A stretch of 64,000 nucleotides of DNA from Nonomuraea africana. GTDB taxonomy: Bacteria; Actinomycetota; Actinomycetes; Streptosporangiales; Streptosporangiaceae. Below the pieces are notes generated by a model that saw nothing but the letters and a program-made list of their open reading frames with translations, had not been told where the DNA came from and did not search any database. The stretch is taken from assembly GCF_014873535.1 (NCBI RefSeq), contig NZ_JADBEF010000001.1, positions 2,232,001-2,296,000 on the forward strand, given 5' to 3'. The translations under genes were made by a program, and so were the position numbers. Positions 35,720 to 44,093 of this stretch are shown one piece after another. Every line of letters starts with the position of its first letter. Positions within the stretch are counted from its first letter, which is position 1.

Positions 35720-38626
35720 TTACCGTTGCGGCGCTCGCGGCACCTTCAGCCGCAGCGGCGCGGTCGTGGCCGTGCCGCCGCCGCTCGTGCCGGTGACCTT
35801 GAGGACGAGGGTGACGGTGGTGGAGCGGGCGGGAACCCGGACGGTCCCGTCCGGCGCGACGATGTCGGGCCTGCTGGAGGAGGCGATCTCCAGAGCGAAC
35901 GCCCGCGGCAGCCGCGGCAGCGCCAGCGCGGGGTCGTGCCCGCGGGTCACGGGCCCGAGCCGGGTGATGGAGTCGGCGACCATCGGGGCGGTGAGCTCAC
36001 GGGTGCCGTGCCGGTGCACCAGTTCGAGCGTGAGGTTGGCGTCCCGCATGAGGTCGGTCATCTCGGTGTAGGGCTGGTCCTGCTGGTTGAGCAGGCCGAA
36101 GTTGAAGCTCTCCCCGTCGCCCGGCCGTCCGGTAACGGCCTGGTCGTAGTAGACGAACCAGCCTGAGCCGACGAAGACCGGGCTGGTGGCCTGTGCCTCG
36201 ACGAAGGAGCGGTACTTGGCGCCGCGCTCGGCGATCGACGCCGAGCGGGTGGCCGCGTTGATCGCCCGCAGGCCGCGCTCGGTGGTGCTGAAGGAGTACT
36301 CCAGGTTGAGCACCGGCTTGTCGAGCGCCTCGTAGTCGGACAGGTAGCCGGCGCTGTCGCTGTAGACGTCCAGTGACACCGCGTCCAACTGGTCGATTCC
36401 GCCGATGTTCCAGTCGAGGCTGGTCCGCCAGGTGGGCACCAGCGCGGAGCCCAGGAACAGGTGATGGGGATCCTGCTTCCTGATGGCGGTGCGCACGGCG
36501 GTGTAGTAGGTCTTGGACGCCAGGCGGATGAACCCCTTCATGTCCTGCGCGGGCAGCTTGGCGACGTCGATCGGGGTAGCCGCCAGCGCCTCGAAGGAGT
36601 CGGCGGTCACACCCAGGACCGCGTTGACCCGCGCCAGGTCATGTCCGTAGGCGCCGGCCATGTAGGTCGCGAAGGCCCGCTTGGCCGGGAGCGTGGCGTC
36701 CTTCAGCAGGATCTCCTTCACCACGTCGGCGTTCCAACCGCGCTCGTTGTCGAAGAAGTAGCCGATCAGCCAGGGATCGGTGCTCTGCGCAGCCAGGTCG
36801 CGAGCGGCGATGTGCCGGTCGAGCTTTGCCGCGAACTCGGGGTCGAACGGGTCGATCGCCCACAGCACCTTGATCACATCGGCCGGCGCCGGAACCTGGT
36901 CGATGTACGGCAGGCGCAGCCCCGGATCGCGGGCCCACTTGCTCAGCCCGTTGAACCCCCAGTCGACCAGCCGCCGGGTGGTGACCTCCCGCCATTCGCC
37001 CTGCCAGCCGCGCCCGTACTTGCGCATGAGGTTGGCCTTGACGAAGCTCACCACGTCGCCGCGCTCGGTCGTGGCATAGGCCTCCTTGTAGCGCACTGGG
37101 TCGGGCAACGATTCGAACACGTCACGCGGGCCGCCGCCGGGTTCCTTGTACAGCGTGCCGTACCCCCACTCGTCGTGGGAGACCGAGTCGACGCCCTTGA
37201 GCAGGAACGGATAGCCGTCGGGGGTGACGAACCACCATTTCCCCTCGATCTTCCTGAGCCGGAAGAACCCGTCGGCGGGCTGCTTGCCCAGCGCCTTGAC
37301 CCCGCCGTACTGGTCGTAGACGGCGCGGTCCAGGGACACCTTCCGCAGCCGTTCCCACTCCTGCTCGCGGTCTTCGCTCAGGCGGGCGTCGGAGGTGACC
37401 TTGCCCGGCCAGTCCTCGTACAGGTACTGGCCGTACTGGTCGGCCAGTTTGGTGTGGCGGCTCAGCTCGTGTCGCAGCCCGTCCGCATCCAGCGGCGGCG
37501 CGGGGTTCTGGCCCGTCTGGCCGCTGCCCTGGGTCAGCTCGATCTCCGAGAGCGGGATGTGCAGGTACTGGTTGCCTCTGCTGAGCTGGATCCGAAGGAA
37601 GCGGGCCGTCTTGCCGGTCATCGGGATCTCGAGCCGGTAGTCGAGCTCGGCGCGGGTCCGTACTCCGCGGGCGGCGATCCGGTAGGTGCTCTCCGCCTCG
37701 GCCCGGTAGGTGACGGTGATCTCGTCGAAGCTCCAGAACTGGTTCGGCGCTTTGCTGAAGATCTTGATCGTGTCGAGCGGGTGGTCGGCCAGCAGGTCGA
37801 AGACCACCGACACGGTCTTGGGGGCGTTGGCGCTGCCTCGCCATCCCACGCTGCGGGTCAGGTCGCGGTCGAACAGCTCGCCGTGGCTGAACGGCACGAC
37901 CCCTCCGCCGTTGTCCGGCACGCCGTCGTGCGGGGTGACCTCGGCGTAGTAGTTGCCTGCGTCCACCATCCCTGGGCGCGGGATCTGCCGGACGGGCCGG
38001 GTGATCTCCGTGCGCAGCGCGTCCGCCGAAAGCGGTGGCGCGGGGGCGGTCCCCGGCTCGCCGGGGCCCGGGTGGATGGAGATCTCGTTCAGCGCCATGT
38101 GCTGGTACTCGTGCAGGCGCGCGATCGTGATGATGACCAGGCGGGCGGTGCGGTTTCCCAGGTCCACGGTGAGGGTGTTGTTCAGCGGCACGTCCGCGGG
38201 TAGCGGGCTGGCGGTGCCGTACCAGGGCTGGGACCTGATCGAGGTGTAGTCGTCGTCGGCCTCGGCGCGGGTGCGCACGGATAGGGCGGCGATGCCGAAG
38301 TAGCGATTGGGGGCGTTGCTGACGATCGTGATCTGGTCGAGCGGGTGGTCTCTCAGCAGGTCGATGACGATGGAGACCTCCTTGTACCTGGCCGAGCCGT
38401 CGCCGGCCCACTGGGCCCGGGTGGTGACCGACGCGTCGGCCAGCGCGCCCTGGCCGAAGGCCAGCAGTCCGCTCTGGCCGAGGTCGGGGCCCGCACCGGA
38501 GTTGGGCGGCTGGTCGTAGGCGTAGGCGCCGGTGGTCAGAGCGGGCTGGAGTTGGGCCCGCGCGGGCAGGGAGACCAGCAGCGGGACGAGGAGCACGAGG
38601 AGTGCGGTGAGAAGCCTGGGTAACAC
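35720..38626 (-). CDS. Large secreted GH50-like glycoside hydrolase with two carbohydrate-binding-like domains
   Basis: A 968-residue secreted enzyme. GTG 38626 is preferred over an ATG 45 bases upstream because it starts a clean signal peptide (VLPRLLTALLVLLVPLLVSL) with GAAGGG upstream. After the signal are two related beta-sandwich domains, each with KEVSIVIDLL/KTVSVVFDLL, the DHPLD turn and NRYFGI/NQFWSF (F5/8 type C-like, about residues 30-210 and 215-390). Next comes the GH50-like barrel with DQYGQYLYEDWPGKVTS, acid/base Glu628 (FDNERGW) and nucleophile Glu776 (NLEYSF), then a C-terminal beta domain. It is a paralogue of the enzyme at 25320. Confidence 0.87.
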   Translation of the reverse strand: MLPRLLTALLVLLVPLLVSLPARAQLQPALTTGAYAYDQPPNSGAGPDLGQSGLLAFGQGALADASVTTRAQWAGDGSARYKEVSIVIDLLRDHPLDQITIVSNAPNRYFGIAALSVRTRAEADDDYTSIRSQPWYGTASPLPADVPLNNTLTVDLGNRTARLVIITIARLHEYQHMALNEISIHPGPGEPGTAPAPPLSADALRTEITRPVRQIPRPGMVDAGNYYAEVTPHDGVPDNGGGVVPFSHGELFDRDLTRSVGWRGSANAPKTVSVVFDLLADHPLDTIKIFSKAPNQFWSFDEITVTYRAEAESTYRIAARGVRTRAELDYRLEIPMTGKTARFLRIQLSRGNQYLHIPLSEIELTQGSGQTGQNPAPPLDADGLRHELSRHTKLADQYGQYLYEDWPGKVTSDARLSEDREQEWERLRKVSLDRAVYDQYGGVKALGKQPADGFFRLRKIEGKWWFVTPDGYPFLLKGVDSVSHDEWGYGTLYKEPGGGPRDVFESLPDPVRYKEAYATTERGDVVSFVKANLMRKYGRGWQGEWREVTTRRLVDWGFNGLSKWARDPGLRLPYIDQVPAPADVIKVLWAIDPFDPEFAAKLDRHIAARDLAAQSTDPWLIGYFFDNERGWNADVVKEILLKDATLPAKRAFATYMAGAYGHDLARVNAVLGVTADSFEALAATPIDVAKLPAQDMKGFIRLASKTYYTAVRTAIRKQDPHHLFLGSALVPTWRTSLDWNIGGIDQLDAVSLDVYSDSAGYLSDYEALDKPVLNLEYSFSTTERGLRAINAATRSASIAERGAKYRSFVEAQATSPVFVGSGWFVYYDQAVTGRPGDGESFNFGLLNQQDQPYTEMTDLMRDANLTLELVHRHGTRELTAPMVADSITRLGPVTRGHDPALALPRLPRAFALEIASSSRPDIVAPDGTVRVPARSTTVTLVLKVTGTSGGGTATTAPLRLKVPRAPQR

Positions 38627-38983
38627 GAGCTGAAACCCTTCAGTGCTGTGGCTCTGCGCCGGAGGCTTCATCGGAAAATGGCAGGACTTCCCCGAGCGTT
38701 TCTCTATTCTCCCTGCTCATCCGCTAGGAGTCACCGGTGCGGACACCAGAGTGGCCTGCTTCTTGCAGACGACACGATGACGAAACATTCACGACATGTC
38801 AACGACTTGTTCGCCCTTTTGCTTAAGCGCTAAAGTTGATGTGTGTGCTTAACTCACATCCACCGTGGAGATCCTGGTGCTGCGCGCTTCATCGGCCGCA
38901 TGCTGATCGGCGTAGGCCGGCCGGGACGCGCGGGCGGCGGCCTGGCGGGTCAGTGGCTGCCCGCGTGGGGGACTACTGACAGG
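38627..38983. promoter_or_regulatory. Control region of the large GH50-like gene
   Basis: These 357 bases between the GH50-like gene and pcaL hold operator B (38818-38836) and, on the minus strand, a TTGACA (38802-38797) with a poor -10 (CATCGT, three of six) 17 bases on. A second palindrome, GATGTG(N11)CACATC, lies at 38838-38860. No convincing gene is present; a 61-codon plus-strand reading frame has no family similarity. Confidence 0.5.
38818..38836. promoter_or_regulatory. LacI-type operator site B
   Basis: TTTGCTTAAGCGCTAAAGT, 17 of 19 identical to site A in front of the GH2 operon and near-palindromic around GCGC. It is about 190 bases upstream of the large GH50-like gene, so that gene is probably under the same LacI regulator although it lies in a separate unit. 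Confidence 0.72.
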
Positions 38984-40081
38984 TCAGCGGCCCTCTTCCC
39001 TCAGCACCCGCTGGGCGACGGCGAAGGCGGAGTTGGCCGCGGGCACCCCGCAGTAGATCGCCGACTGCAGCAGCACCTCGCCGATCTCGTCGGGGGTGAG
39101 CCCGTTGCGCAGCGCGGCCCGCACGTGCATCGCCAGCTCGTCCAGGTGGCCGTGCGCGACGAGGGCGGTGAGCGTGACGCAGCTGCGGGTGCGGCGGTCG
39201 AGGCCGGGCCTGGTCCAGATCTCCCCCCAGGCGTAGCGGGTGATGAGGTCCTGGAAGTCGCGGGTGAACGGTGTGGTCGCGGCGATCGCCCGGTCGACGT
39301 GGGCGTCGCCGAGCACCTCCCGCCGTACGCTCATGCCGGTGACAGGACCGCCCAGGTGGGCTTCCAGGGCTGCGGTGACGGGTTCGGGACGGTCGACGTT
39401 GGCCAGGTGGGCGGCCGACGGGATCTCCACGAGGGTGGCGTCGGGCAGGCCGTCGGCCAGCTCCCTGGCATGGGAGGGCGGGGTGGCCGGGTCGGCGCGG
39501 CCCGCGACGACCAGGACGGGCCGGTCGATCCGGCCGAGGTCGGCGCGCAGGTTGTAGCGGGCGAGCGCCTCGCAGCAGGCCGCGTACGACCCCGGATCGG
39601 CCGCCGCCAGGTCGTCGAGGAGGGCGGGGGAGGGCGCGCCCGCGAACCAGCGGGCCCTGGCTCCCTCCAGCAGCGGGGCGGTGCCCTTCTCGCGCACCAG
39701 CGCGGCCCGCTCCAGCCACGCCCGCGGGTCGCCGAAGCGCGCGGAGGAGCAGACCATGGCCAGGGACCGCACCCGCGAAGGGTGATGGAGCGCGAGGTGC
39801 GCGCCGATCGCGCCACTGAGCGAGATGCCGGCGTAGTGGAAGTCGTCCCAGCCCTGGGCGTCGGCCAGGCGCAGCACCAGGTCGGCCAGCTCGCCGACGG
39901 TGGCCGCCTCGCCCGGCGCCGACCCGCCATGCCCCGGCAGGTCGAAGCGGAGCACGCGGTGGCGGCGGGTGAGGGCGGCGAGCTGCGGCTCCCACACCCG
40001 CAGGGAGGTGCCGAGCGAGGGACCGAGGATCAGCGGGACCCCACCCTCGCCGCCATCGAGCCGGTGGTGCGGCAGAATCAC
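38984..40081 (-). CDS. pcaL: Fused 3-oxoadipate enol-lactonase / 4-carboxymuconolactone decarboxylase
   Basis: A 365-residue bifunctional protein. Residues 1-235 are an alpha/beta hydrolase (LILGPSLGTSLRVWEPQL, FHYAGISLSGAIGAH with the nucleophile Ser) acting as enol-lactonase (PcaD). Residues 245-365 are the carboxymuconolactone decarboxylase (VDRAIAATTPFTRDFQDLI, RTRSCVTLTALVAHG, LLQSAIYCGVPAAN), i.e. PcaC. This fusion is the known PcaL of actinomycetes. GTG 40081 has GGAGAG upstream. It makes beta-ketoadipate and is the last gene of the pca operon. Confidence 0.95.
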   Translation of the reverse strand: MILPHHRLDGGEGGVPLILGPSLGTSLRVWEPQLAALTRRHRVLRFDLPGHGGSAPGEAATVGELADLVLRLADAQGWDDFHYAGISLSGAIGAHLALHHPSRVRSLAMVCSSARFGDPRAWLERAALVREKGTAPLLEGARARWFAGAPSPALLDDLAAADPGSYAACCEALARYNLRADLGRIDRPVLVVAGRADPATPPSHARELADGLPDATLVEIPSAAHLANVDRPEPVTAALEAHLGGPVTGMSVRREVLGDAHVDRAIAATTPFTRDFQDLITRYAWGEIWTRPGLDRRTRSCVTLTALVAHGHLDELAMHVRAALRNGLTPDEIGEVLLQSAIYCGVPAANSAFAVAQRVLREEGR

Positions 40082-40115
40082 GAACTCTCCTGAGCGGTAC
40101 GGCGCAGCACGCGGG

Positions 40116-41669
40116 TCACGGGCTCTCCTCGGTGGTGCGGCGGAGTGCGCGGTCGACGAGGGTGGGTGCGGCGCCGAGATAGTGGGTGGGATCCAGCAGG
40201 TCGTGGAGGTCGAGCCGGTCGCCCGCCGCCTGCTGGAGCGCCTGCCTGAGGCCGGAGCCGGGGGTGGCGGCGGCGAGCAGGGCCCTGGCGCGCTCCCTGC
40301 CCAGCACGGGGGCCAGCGCGGCGGCGACGCGTTCGGAGACGATGAGACCCCCGGTCAGGTCGAGGTTCGCGCGCATCCGCTCGGTGTGGACCCGCAGCCC
40401 CTCGGCCAGCTCGGCGGCGTCCCGCGCCGCGCCTCCGACCAGGCGCAGCGCGTCGCGCAGGGTCTGCCACTCGGCATGCCAGGCTCCGGCGGGCCGTTCG
40501 TCCTCCGCGGCCAGCGCGCCGTACAGGACGGCGGCCAGCGCGGGGGTCCGGCGCGCGGCGGCGGCGATCCAGGTGGCCCGCACCGGGTTGCTCTTGTGCG
40601 GCATGGCCGACGAGCCGCCACCCGCGCCCTCGTTCACCTCGCCGATCTCGGTGCGCGAGAGCACCAGCACGTCGGCGGCCAGCTTGCCGAGGGCGCCCGC
40701 GGCGAAGGCGAGCGCGCCGCCGAGGTCGGCCACCGGCGTGCGCAGCACGTGCCAGGGCAGGGCGGGCTCGGCCAGCCCGGTCTCGCGCGCGAAGGCAGCC
40801 ACCAGCAGCAGCCCTATCTCGACGGACGCACCACCCGAGCCACCCGAGCCCGCTTCCGAGGTGCCCGCGACGGCGTCCCAGCCACGCGGGCCGACGTCCG
40901 AGGTGCCCGCGACGGTGTCCGAGACGGTGTCCGAGATGGTGGAGAAGGCGGCCAGGGTGCCGGCCGCGCCGCCGAGTTGGGCGGGCAGGCGTCGCCGTAC
41001 GGCCAGCAGCCGGTCATGGGCGTCGAGGGTCAGCGCCCGCCACCCCGCCGCCTTGAGCCCGAACGTGGTCGGGACGGCGTGCTGGGTGAGCGTGCGGCCG
41101 GGCATCGGCGTGTCGCGGTGCTCGGCGGCCAGGACGGCCAGCGCGCCCGCCGTACGGGACAGGTCGGACAGGATGCCGCCGAGCGCGCGGTGGGCCACCA
41201 GCATGAGCGCGGTGTCCATGATGTCCTGGCTGGTCGCGCCCAGGTGGACGTAGCGCCCCGCCCGGTCGCCGACCGCGGCGGTGAGGTCGGCGACCAGGGG
41301 GATCACCGGGTTGCCGCCCTCGCGGGCACGCAGGACCAGCGAGGGCAGGTCGAAACGGTCGGCCCGGGCGGCCTCGGTCACCGCCCGCGCCGCCCAGCCG
41401 GGAACAGGAAAGGCGTCATCGGGCACGGTCCCGCCAGAAGCGGGAGTGGCCCCGCCCGAAGCCGCCTGATCAGAAGCGGCCTCGCCGGAAGCGCGGGCGG
41501 CCGTGGGGGCTTCGGGGGTGAGGCCGGGAGTGAGCGACGCCCATGCCCTGGTGAGCGCCGCCTCCGCGTCGAGCATCGCCTGGAGGAACGCCTCGTCGCC
41601 GGTCGCCGCCGCGGCCGCGGAGCCCGCCGACAGCAGCCCGACGTCAGCCGAAGTCTCAGCCGAAGTCAA
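40116..41669 (-). CDS. pcaB: 3-carboxy-cis,cis-muconate cycloisomerase with insertions
   Basis: A 517-residue member of the fumarase/aspartase superfamily with the signature GGGSSAMPHKSNPV and HLGATSQDIMDTALML. The family usually has about 450 residues. The excess is in two low-complexity inserts, about residues 55-90 (Ala/Ser/Gly-rich) and 250-282 (TVSDTVAGTSDVGPR then AGTSEAGSGG), both in loops. The only in-frame start before the conserved DVGLLS is TTG 41669, which overlaps pcaG by 14 bases with no ribosome site; translational coupling is likely. It cyclises the ring-cleavage product to gamma-carboxymuconolactone. Confidence 0.9.
   Translation of the reverse strand: MTSAETSADVGLLSAGSAAAAATGDEAFLQAMLDAEAALTRAWASLTPGLTPEAPTAARASGEAASDQAASGGATPASGGTVPDDAFPVPGWAARAVTEAARADRFDLPSLVLRAREGGNPVIPLVADLTAAVGDRAGRYVHLGATSQDIMDTALMLVAHRALGGILSDLSRTAGALAVLAAEHRDTPMPGRTLTQHAVPTTFGLKAAGWRALTLDAHDRLLAVRRRLPAQLGGAAGTLAAFSTISDTVSDTVAGTSDVGPRGWDAVAGTSEAGSGGSGGASVEIGLLLVAAFARETGLAEPALPWHVLRTPVADLGGALAFAAGALGKLAADVLVLSRTEIGEVNEGAGGGSSAMPHKSNPVRATWIAAAARRTPALAAVLYGALAAEDERPAGAWHAEWQTLRDALRLVGGAARDAAELAEGLRVHTERMRANLDLTGGLIVSERVAAALAPVLGRERARALLAAATPGSGLRQALQQAAGDRLDLHDLLDPTHYLGAAPTLVDRALRRTTEESP
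40856..40920 (+). repeat. Direct repeat inside pcaB insertion
   Basis: Two 24-base copies (40856-40879 and 40897-40920), beginning TCCGAGGTGCCCGCGACGG and differing at one base, sit in the second insert of pcaB. They are followed by degenerate GAGACGGTGTCC units. This is the likely origin of the extra loop by slippage. Confidence 0.8.
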
Positions 41670-42192
41670 GGAACACCGTCTCCCGCTCTCCCTGCAGGCG
41701 CACGTCGAACACGTACACGCCCTGCCGTTCCTCGGTCGCCATCAGCGTCGCCCTGCGGCTCGGCTCGAGGGCGGCCAGCAGCCGGTCGCCCGGCTCGTCG
41801 CGCAGGTAGGCACGAGTGTAGAGGTGGTGTCCGAGGCCGCGCGCGAAGACACAGACCGAGATGTACGGCAGGCCCGGCGGCAGCGTGCGCAGCATCCAGC
41901 GGCCGTCGGCGTCGGTGGCGACCCTGCCGAAGCCGGTGAAGTCGAGCCCGTGCCTGCCGATGATCGCCCCCGTCACCGGGTCGCGCCGCATCGAGCCCGG
42001 CGCGCCGCGCAGCCCCCCTTGCGGGTCGGACTGCCAGAACTCCAGCAGCGCGTCGGGGACGGGCTCGCCCGCGCCGTCGTGGACCCGGCCGTGCACGACG
42101 ATGCCGCCGTGGGCCAGGTCGCCGCCTCCCGCGAAGGGCAGCGCGTAGCCGTAGAAGGGGCCGACGGTCTGCGAAGGGGTGGGCTTGATCAT
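41656..42192 (-). CDS. pcaG: Protocatechuate 3,4-dioxygenase alpha subunit
   Basis: A 178-residue intradiol dioxygenase subunit: TPSQTVGPFYGYALPF, then ALLEFWQSDPQGG, GRWMLRTLPPGLPYISVCVF and LYTRAYL. The alpha chain shapes the active site while iron is held by beta. ATG 42192 overlaps the pcaH stop by four bases. With PcaH it opens the protocatechuate ring to 3-carboxy-cis,cis-muconate. Confidence 0.95.
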   Translation of the reverse strand: MIKPTPSQTVGPFYGYALPFAGGGDLAHGGIVVHGRVHDGAGEPVPDALLEFWQSDPQGGLRGAPGSMRRDPVTGAIIGRHGLDFTGFGRVATDADGRWMLRTLPPGLPYISVCVFARGLGHHLYTRAYLRDEPGDRLLAALEPSRRATLMATEERQGVYVFDVRLQGERETVFLDFG

Positions 42193-42929
42193 GACTCCGT
42201 CCAGGTGGCAGAGGGGCCGTCCAGCACGATGTCCCAGCGGTAGCCGAGCGACCACTCCGGCACCGACAGGTCGTGGTCGTAGGCGGCGATCATCCGCTGC
42301 CTGGCCCGCTCGTCCAGGACCGAGTTGAAGATCGGGTCGTAACGGAACAGCGGGTCGCCCGGGAAGTACATCTGCGTGATCAGCCGCTGCGCGAAAGCCG
42401 TCCCGAACAGCGAGAAGTGGATGTGCGCCGGGCGCCAGGCGTTGCGGTGGTTGCGCCACGGGTAGGCGCCCGGCTTGATCGTCGTGAACGCGTAGCGGCC
42501 CTCGTCGTCGGTCAGGCAGCGGCCGACGCCGGTGAAGTTCGGGTCGAGCGGCGCGGGGTGGTCGTCGCGCTGGTGGGCGTACCGCCCCGCGGCGTTGGCC
42601 TGCCACATCTCGACCAGCTGGCCGCGCACGGCTCGCCCGGCCCGGTCGAGCACCCGCCCGGTGACCGTGATGCGCTCACCGAGCGGCTCACCCTGATGCT
42701 GGCGGGTGAGGTCGGCGTCCAGGGCGGTCACGTCCGTGACGCCGAAGACCGGGCCGGCCAGCTCGGCGGCGTCGGGGTCGTCCACCACCACGAGCGGCTG
42801 ATGCGGGTGGCGCAGGGCGCTGCTGCGGTACGGGGCGAAGTCGCGGGCCGAGTGGTGCCGCTCGACCCCCTCCTTCAGGTACGCCTCGTGCAGGTCGGCG
42901 ATCTCGGCGGAGATGCGTTCTTGGGTCAT
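42189..42929 (-). CDS. pcaH: Protocatechuate 3,4-dioxygenase beta subunit
   Basis: A 246-residue iron-bearing subunit. The non-heme iron ligands of the family are the Tyr in GRYAHQRDD, the Tyr in GAYPWRNHRNAWRP and two His in RPAHIHFSLFG. The N-terminal linker and RHPHQPLVVVDDPDAAEL are typical. ATG 42929 has GAGGA five bases upstream; ATG 42941, four codons earlier and overlapping the pcaF stop, is an alternative. It is translated together with pcaG. Confidence 0.94.
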   Translation of the reverse strand: MTQERISAEIADLHEAYLKEGVERHHSARDFAPYRSSALRHPHQPLVVVDDPDAAELAGPVFGVTDVTALDADLTRQHQGEPLGERITVTGRVLDRAGRAVRGQLVEMWQANAAGRYAHQRDDHPAPLDPNFTGVGRCLTDDEGRYAFTTIKPGAYPWRNHRNAWRPAHIHFSLFGTAFAQRLITQMYFPGDPLFRYDPIFNSVLDERARQRMIAAYDHDLSVPEWSLGYRWDIVLDGPSATWTES

Positions 42930-42937
42930 GGGGGTCC

Positions 42938-44083
42938 TCATCGCTCCAGGACGACGGCCAGGCCCTGGCCGACGCCGATGCACAACGCCGCGAGGCCGAG
43001 GCCCGAACCCGCGGTGGCCAGCTGGTGGGCGACGGCGCCGGTGATGCGGGCGCCCGAGGCGCCGAGCGGGTGACCGAGGGCGATTGCGCCGCCGCGGGGG
43101 TTGACGATCGCCGGATCGAGTTCGGGCAGTTCGGCCAGACAGCCGAGCACCTGGGCTGCGAAGGCCTCGTTCAGCTCGACGACGGACGGCTCGCGTCCCC
43201 TCAACGCCTTCCTGATCGCCTCGACCGGGCCGAGGCCGAAGTACTGCGGCTCGATCGCGCTGACGGCGCTGCCGGTGATCCTGGCCAGCGGTTCGCGCCC
43301 GATGGCGGCCAGCCCGTCGGCGTCGCACAGCAGCAGGGCGGCGGCGCCGTCGTTGAGCGGCGAGGAGTTGCCGGCGGTGACCGTGCCACCCTCGCGGAAG
43401 GCGGGCTCCAGCCTGGCCAGCGCCGCCATCGAGGTGTCCTCGCGGATGGACTCGTCCCTGACCACCTCGCCGACGGGCACCACCTCGGCGCCGAAGTCGG
43501 CCTTGGCCGCCTTCTGGTGGCTGGCCAGCGCGTAGGCGTCCTGCGACTCACGCGAGACGGCGTACCGGTCGGCGACCAGCTCCGCGCCCTCGCCGAGGGC
43601 GACCGTCCACTCGGGGGCCATGCGCGGATTGACCAGGCGCCAGCCGAGCGTGGTCGAGACCAGCTCCTGGTTGCCCGCGGGGAAGGCGCGCGACGGCTTG
43701 GGCAGCACCCACGGCGCGCGGCTCATCGACTCGACGCCGCCCGCGACCACCACCGAGGCGGCGCCGACGGCGATGGCGCGGTAGGCCTGGATCACCGCCT
43801 CCATGCCCGACCCGCAGAGCCTGTTGACCGTCACGCCCGGCACGGTGACGGGCAGCCCGGCCAGCAGCGCGGCCATCCTGGCGACGTTGCGGTTGTCCTC
43901 GCCCGCGCCGTTGGCGTTGCCGAACACCACGTCGCCGATCGCGGCGGGGTCCAGGGCGGGGGAGCGGGCCAGCAACTCCTTGACGACATGGGCGGCCAGA
44001 TCGTCGGGACGGACGCCGGACAGCGCGCCGCCGTACCTGCCGATGGGCGTGCGGACCGCGTCGACGACGTAGACCTCGTTCAC
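42938..44083 (-). CDS. pcaF: Beta-ketoadipyl-CoA thiolase / acetyl-CoA acyltransferase
   Basis: A 381-residue thiolase. Catalytic residues sit in VNRLCGSGMEAV (acyl Cys), GGAIALGHPLGASGAR (His) and ALCIGVGQGLAV (second Cys). GTG 44083 is chosen because the protein then opens VNEVYVVDAVRTPIG as in the family; a start 36 bases upstream would overlap the methyltransferase gene. It performs the last step, to succinyl-CoA and acetyl-CoA, and heads the operon pcaF-H-G-B-L. The CoA transferase genes pcaIJ are not next to it. Confidence 0.9.
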   Translation of the reverse strand: MNEVYVVDAVRTPIGRYGGALSGVRPDDLAAHVVKELLARSPALDPAAIGDVVFGNANGAGEDNRNVARMAALLAGLPVTVPGVTVNRLCGSGMEAVIQAYRAIAVGAASVVVAGGVESMSRAPWVLPKPSRAFPAGNQELVSTTLGWRLVNPRMAPEWTVALGEGAELVADRYAVSRESQDAYALASHQKAAKADFGAEVVPVGEVVRDESIREDTSMAALARLEPAFREGGTVTAGNSSPLNDGAAALLLCDADGLAAIGREPLARITGSAVSAIEPQYFGLGPVEAIRKALRGREPSVVELNEAFAAQVLGCLAELPELDPAIVNPRGGAIALGHPLGASGARITGAVAHQLATAGSGLGLAALCIGVGQGLAVVLER

Positions 44084-44093
44084 AGCGACGACG

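Noticed and set aside
38648..38833. 61-codon plus-strand gene upstream of the operator
   Set aside because: No ribosome site or family similarity, and it overlaps the control region of the GH50-like gene.
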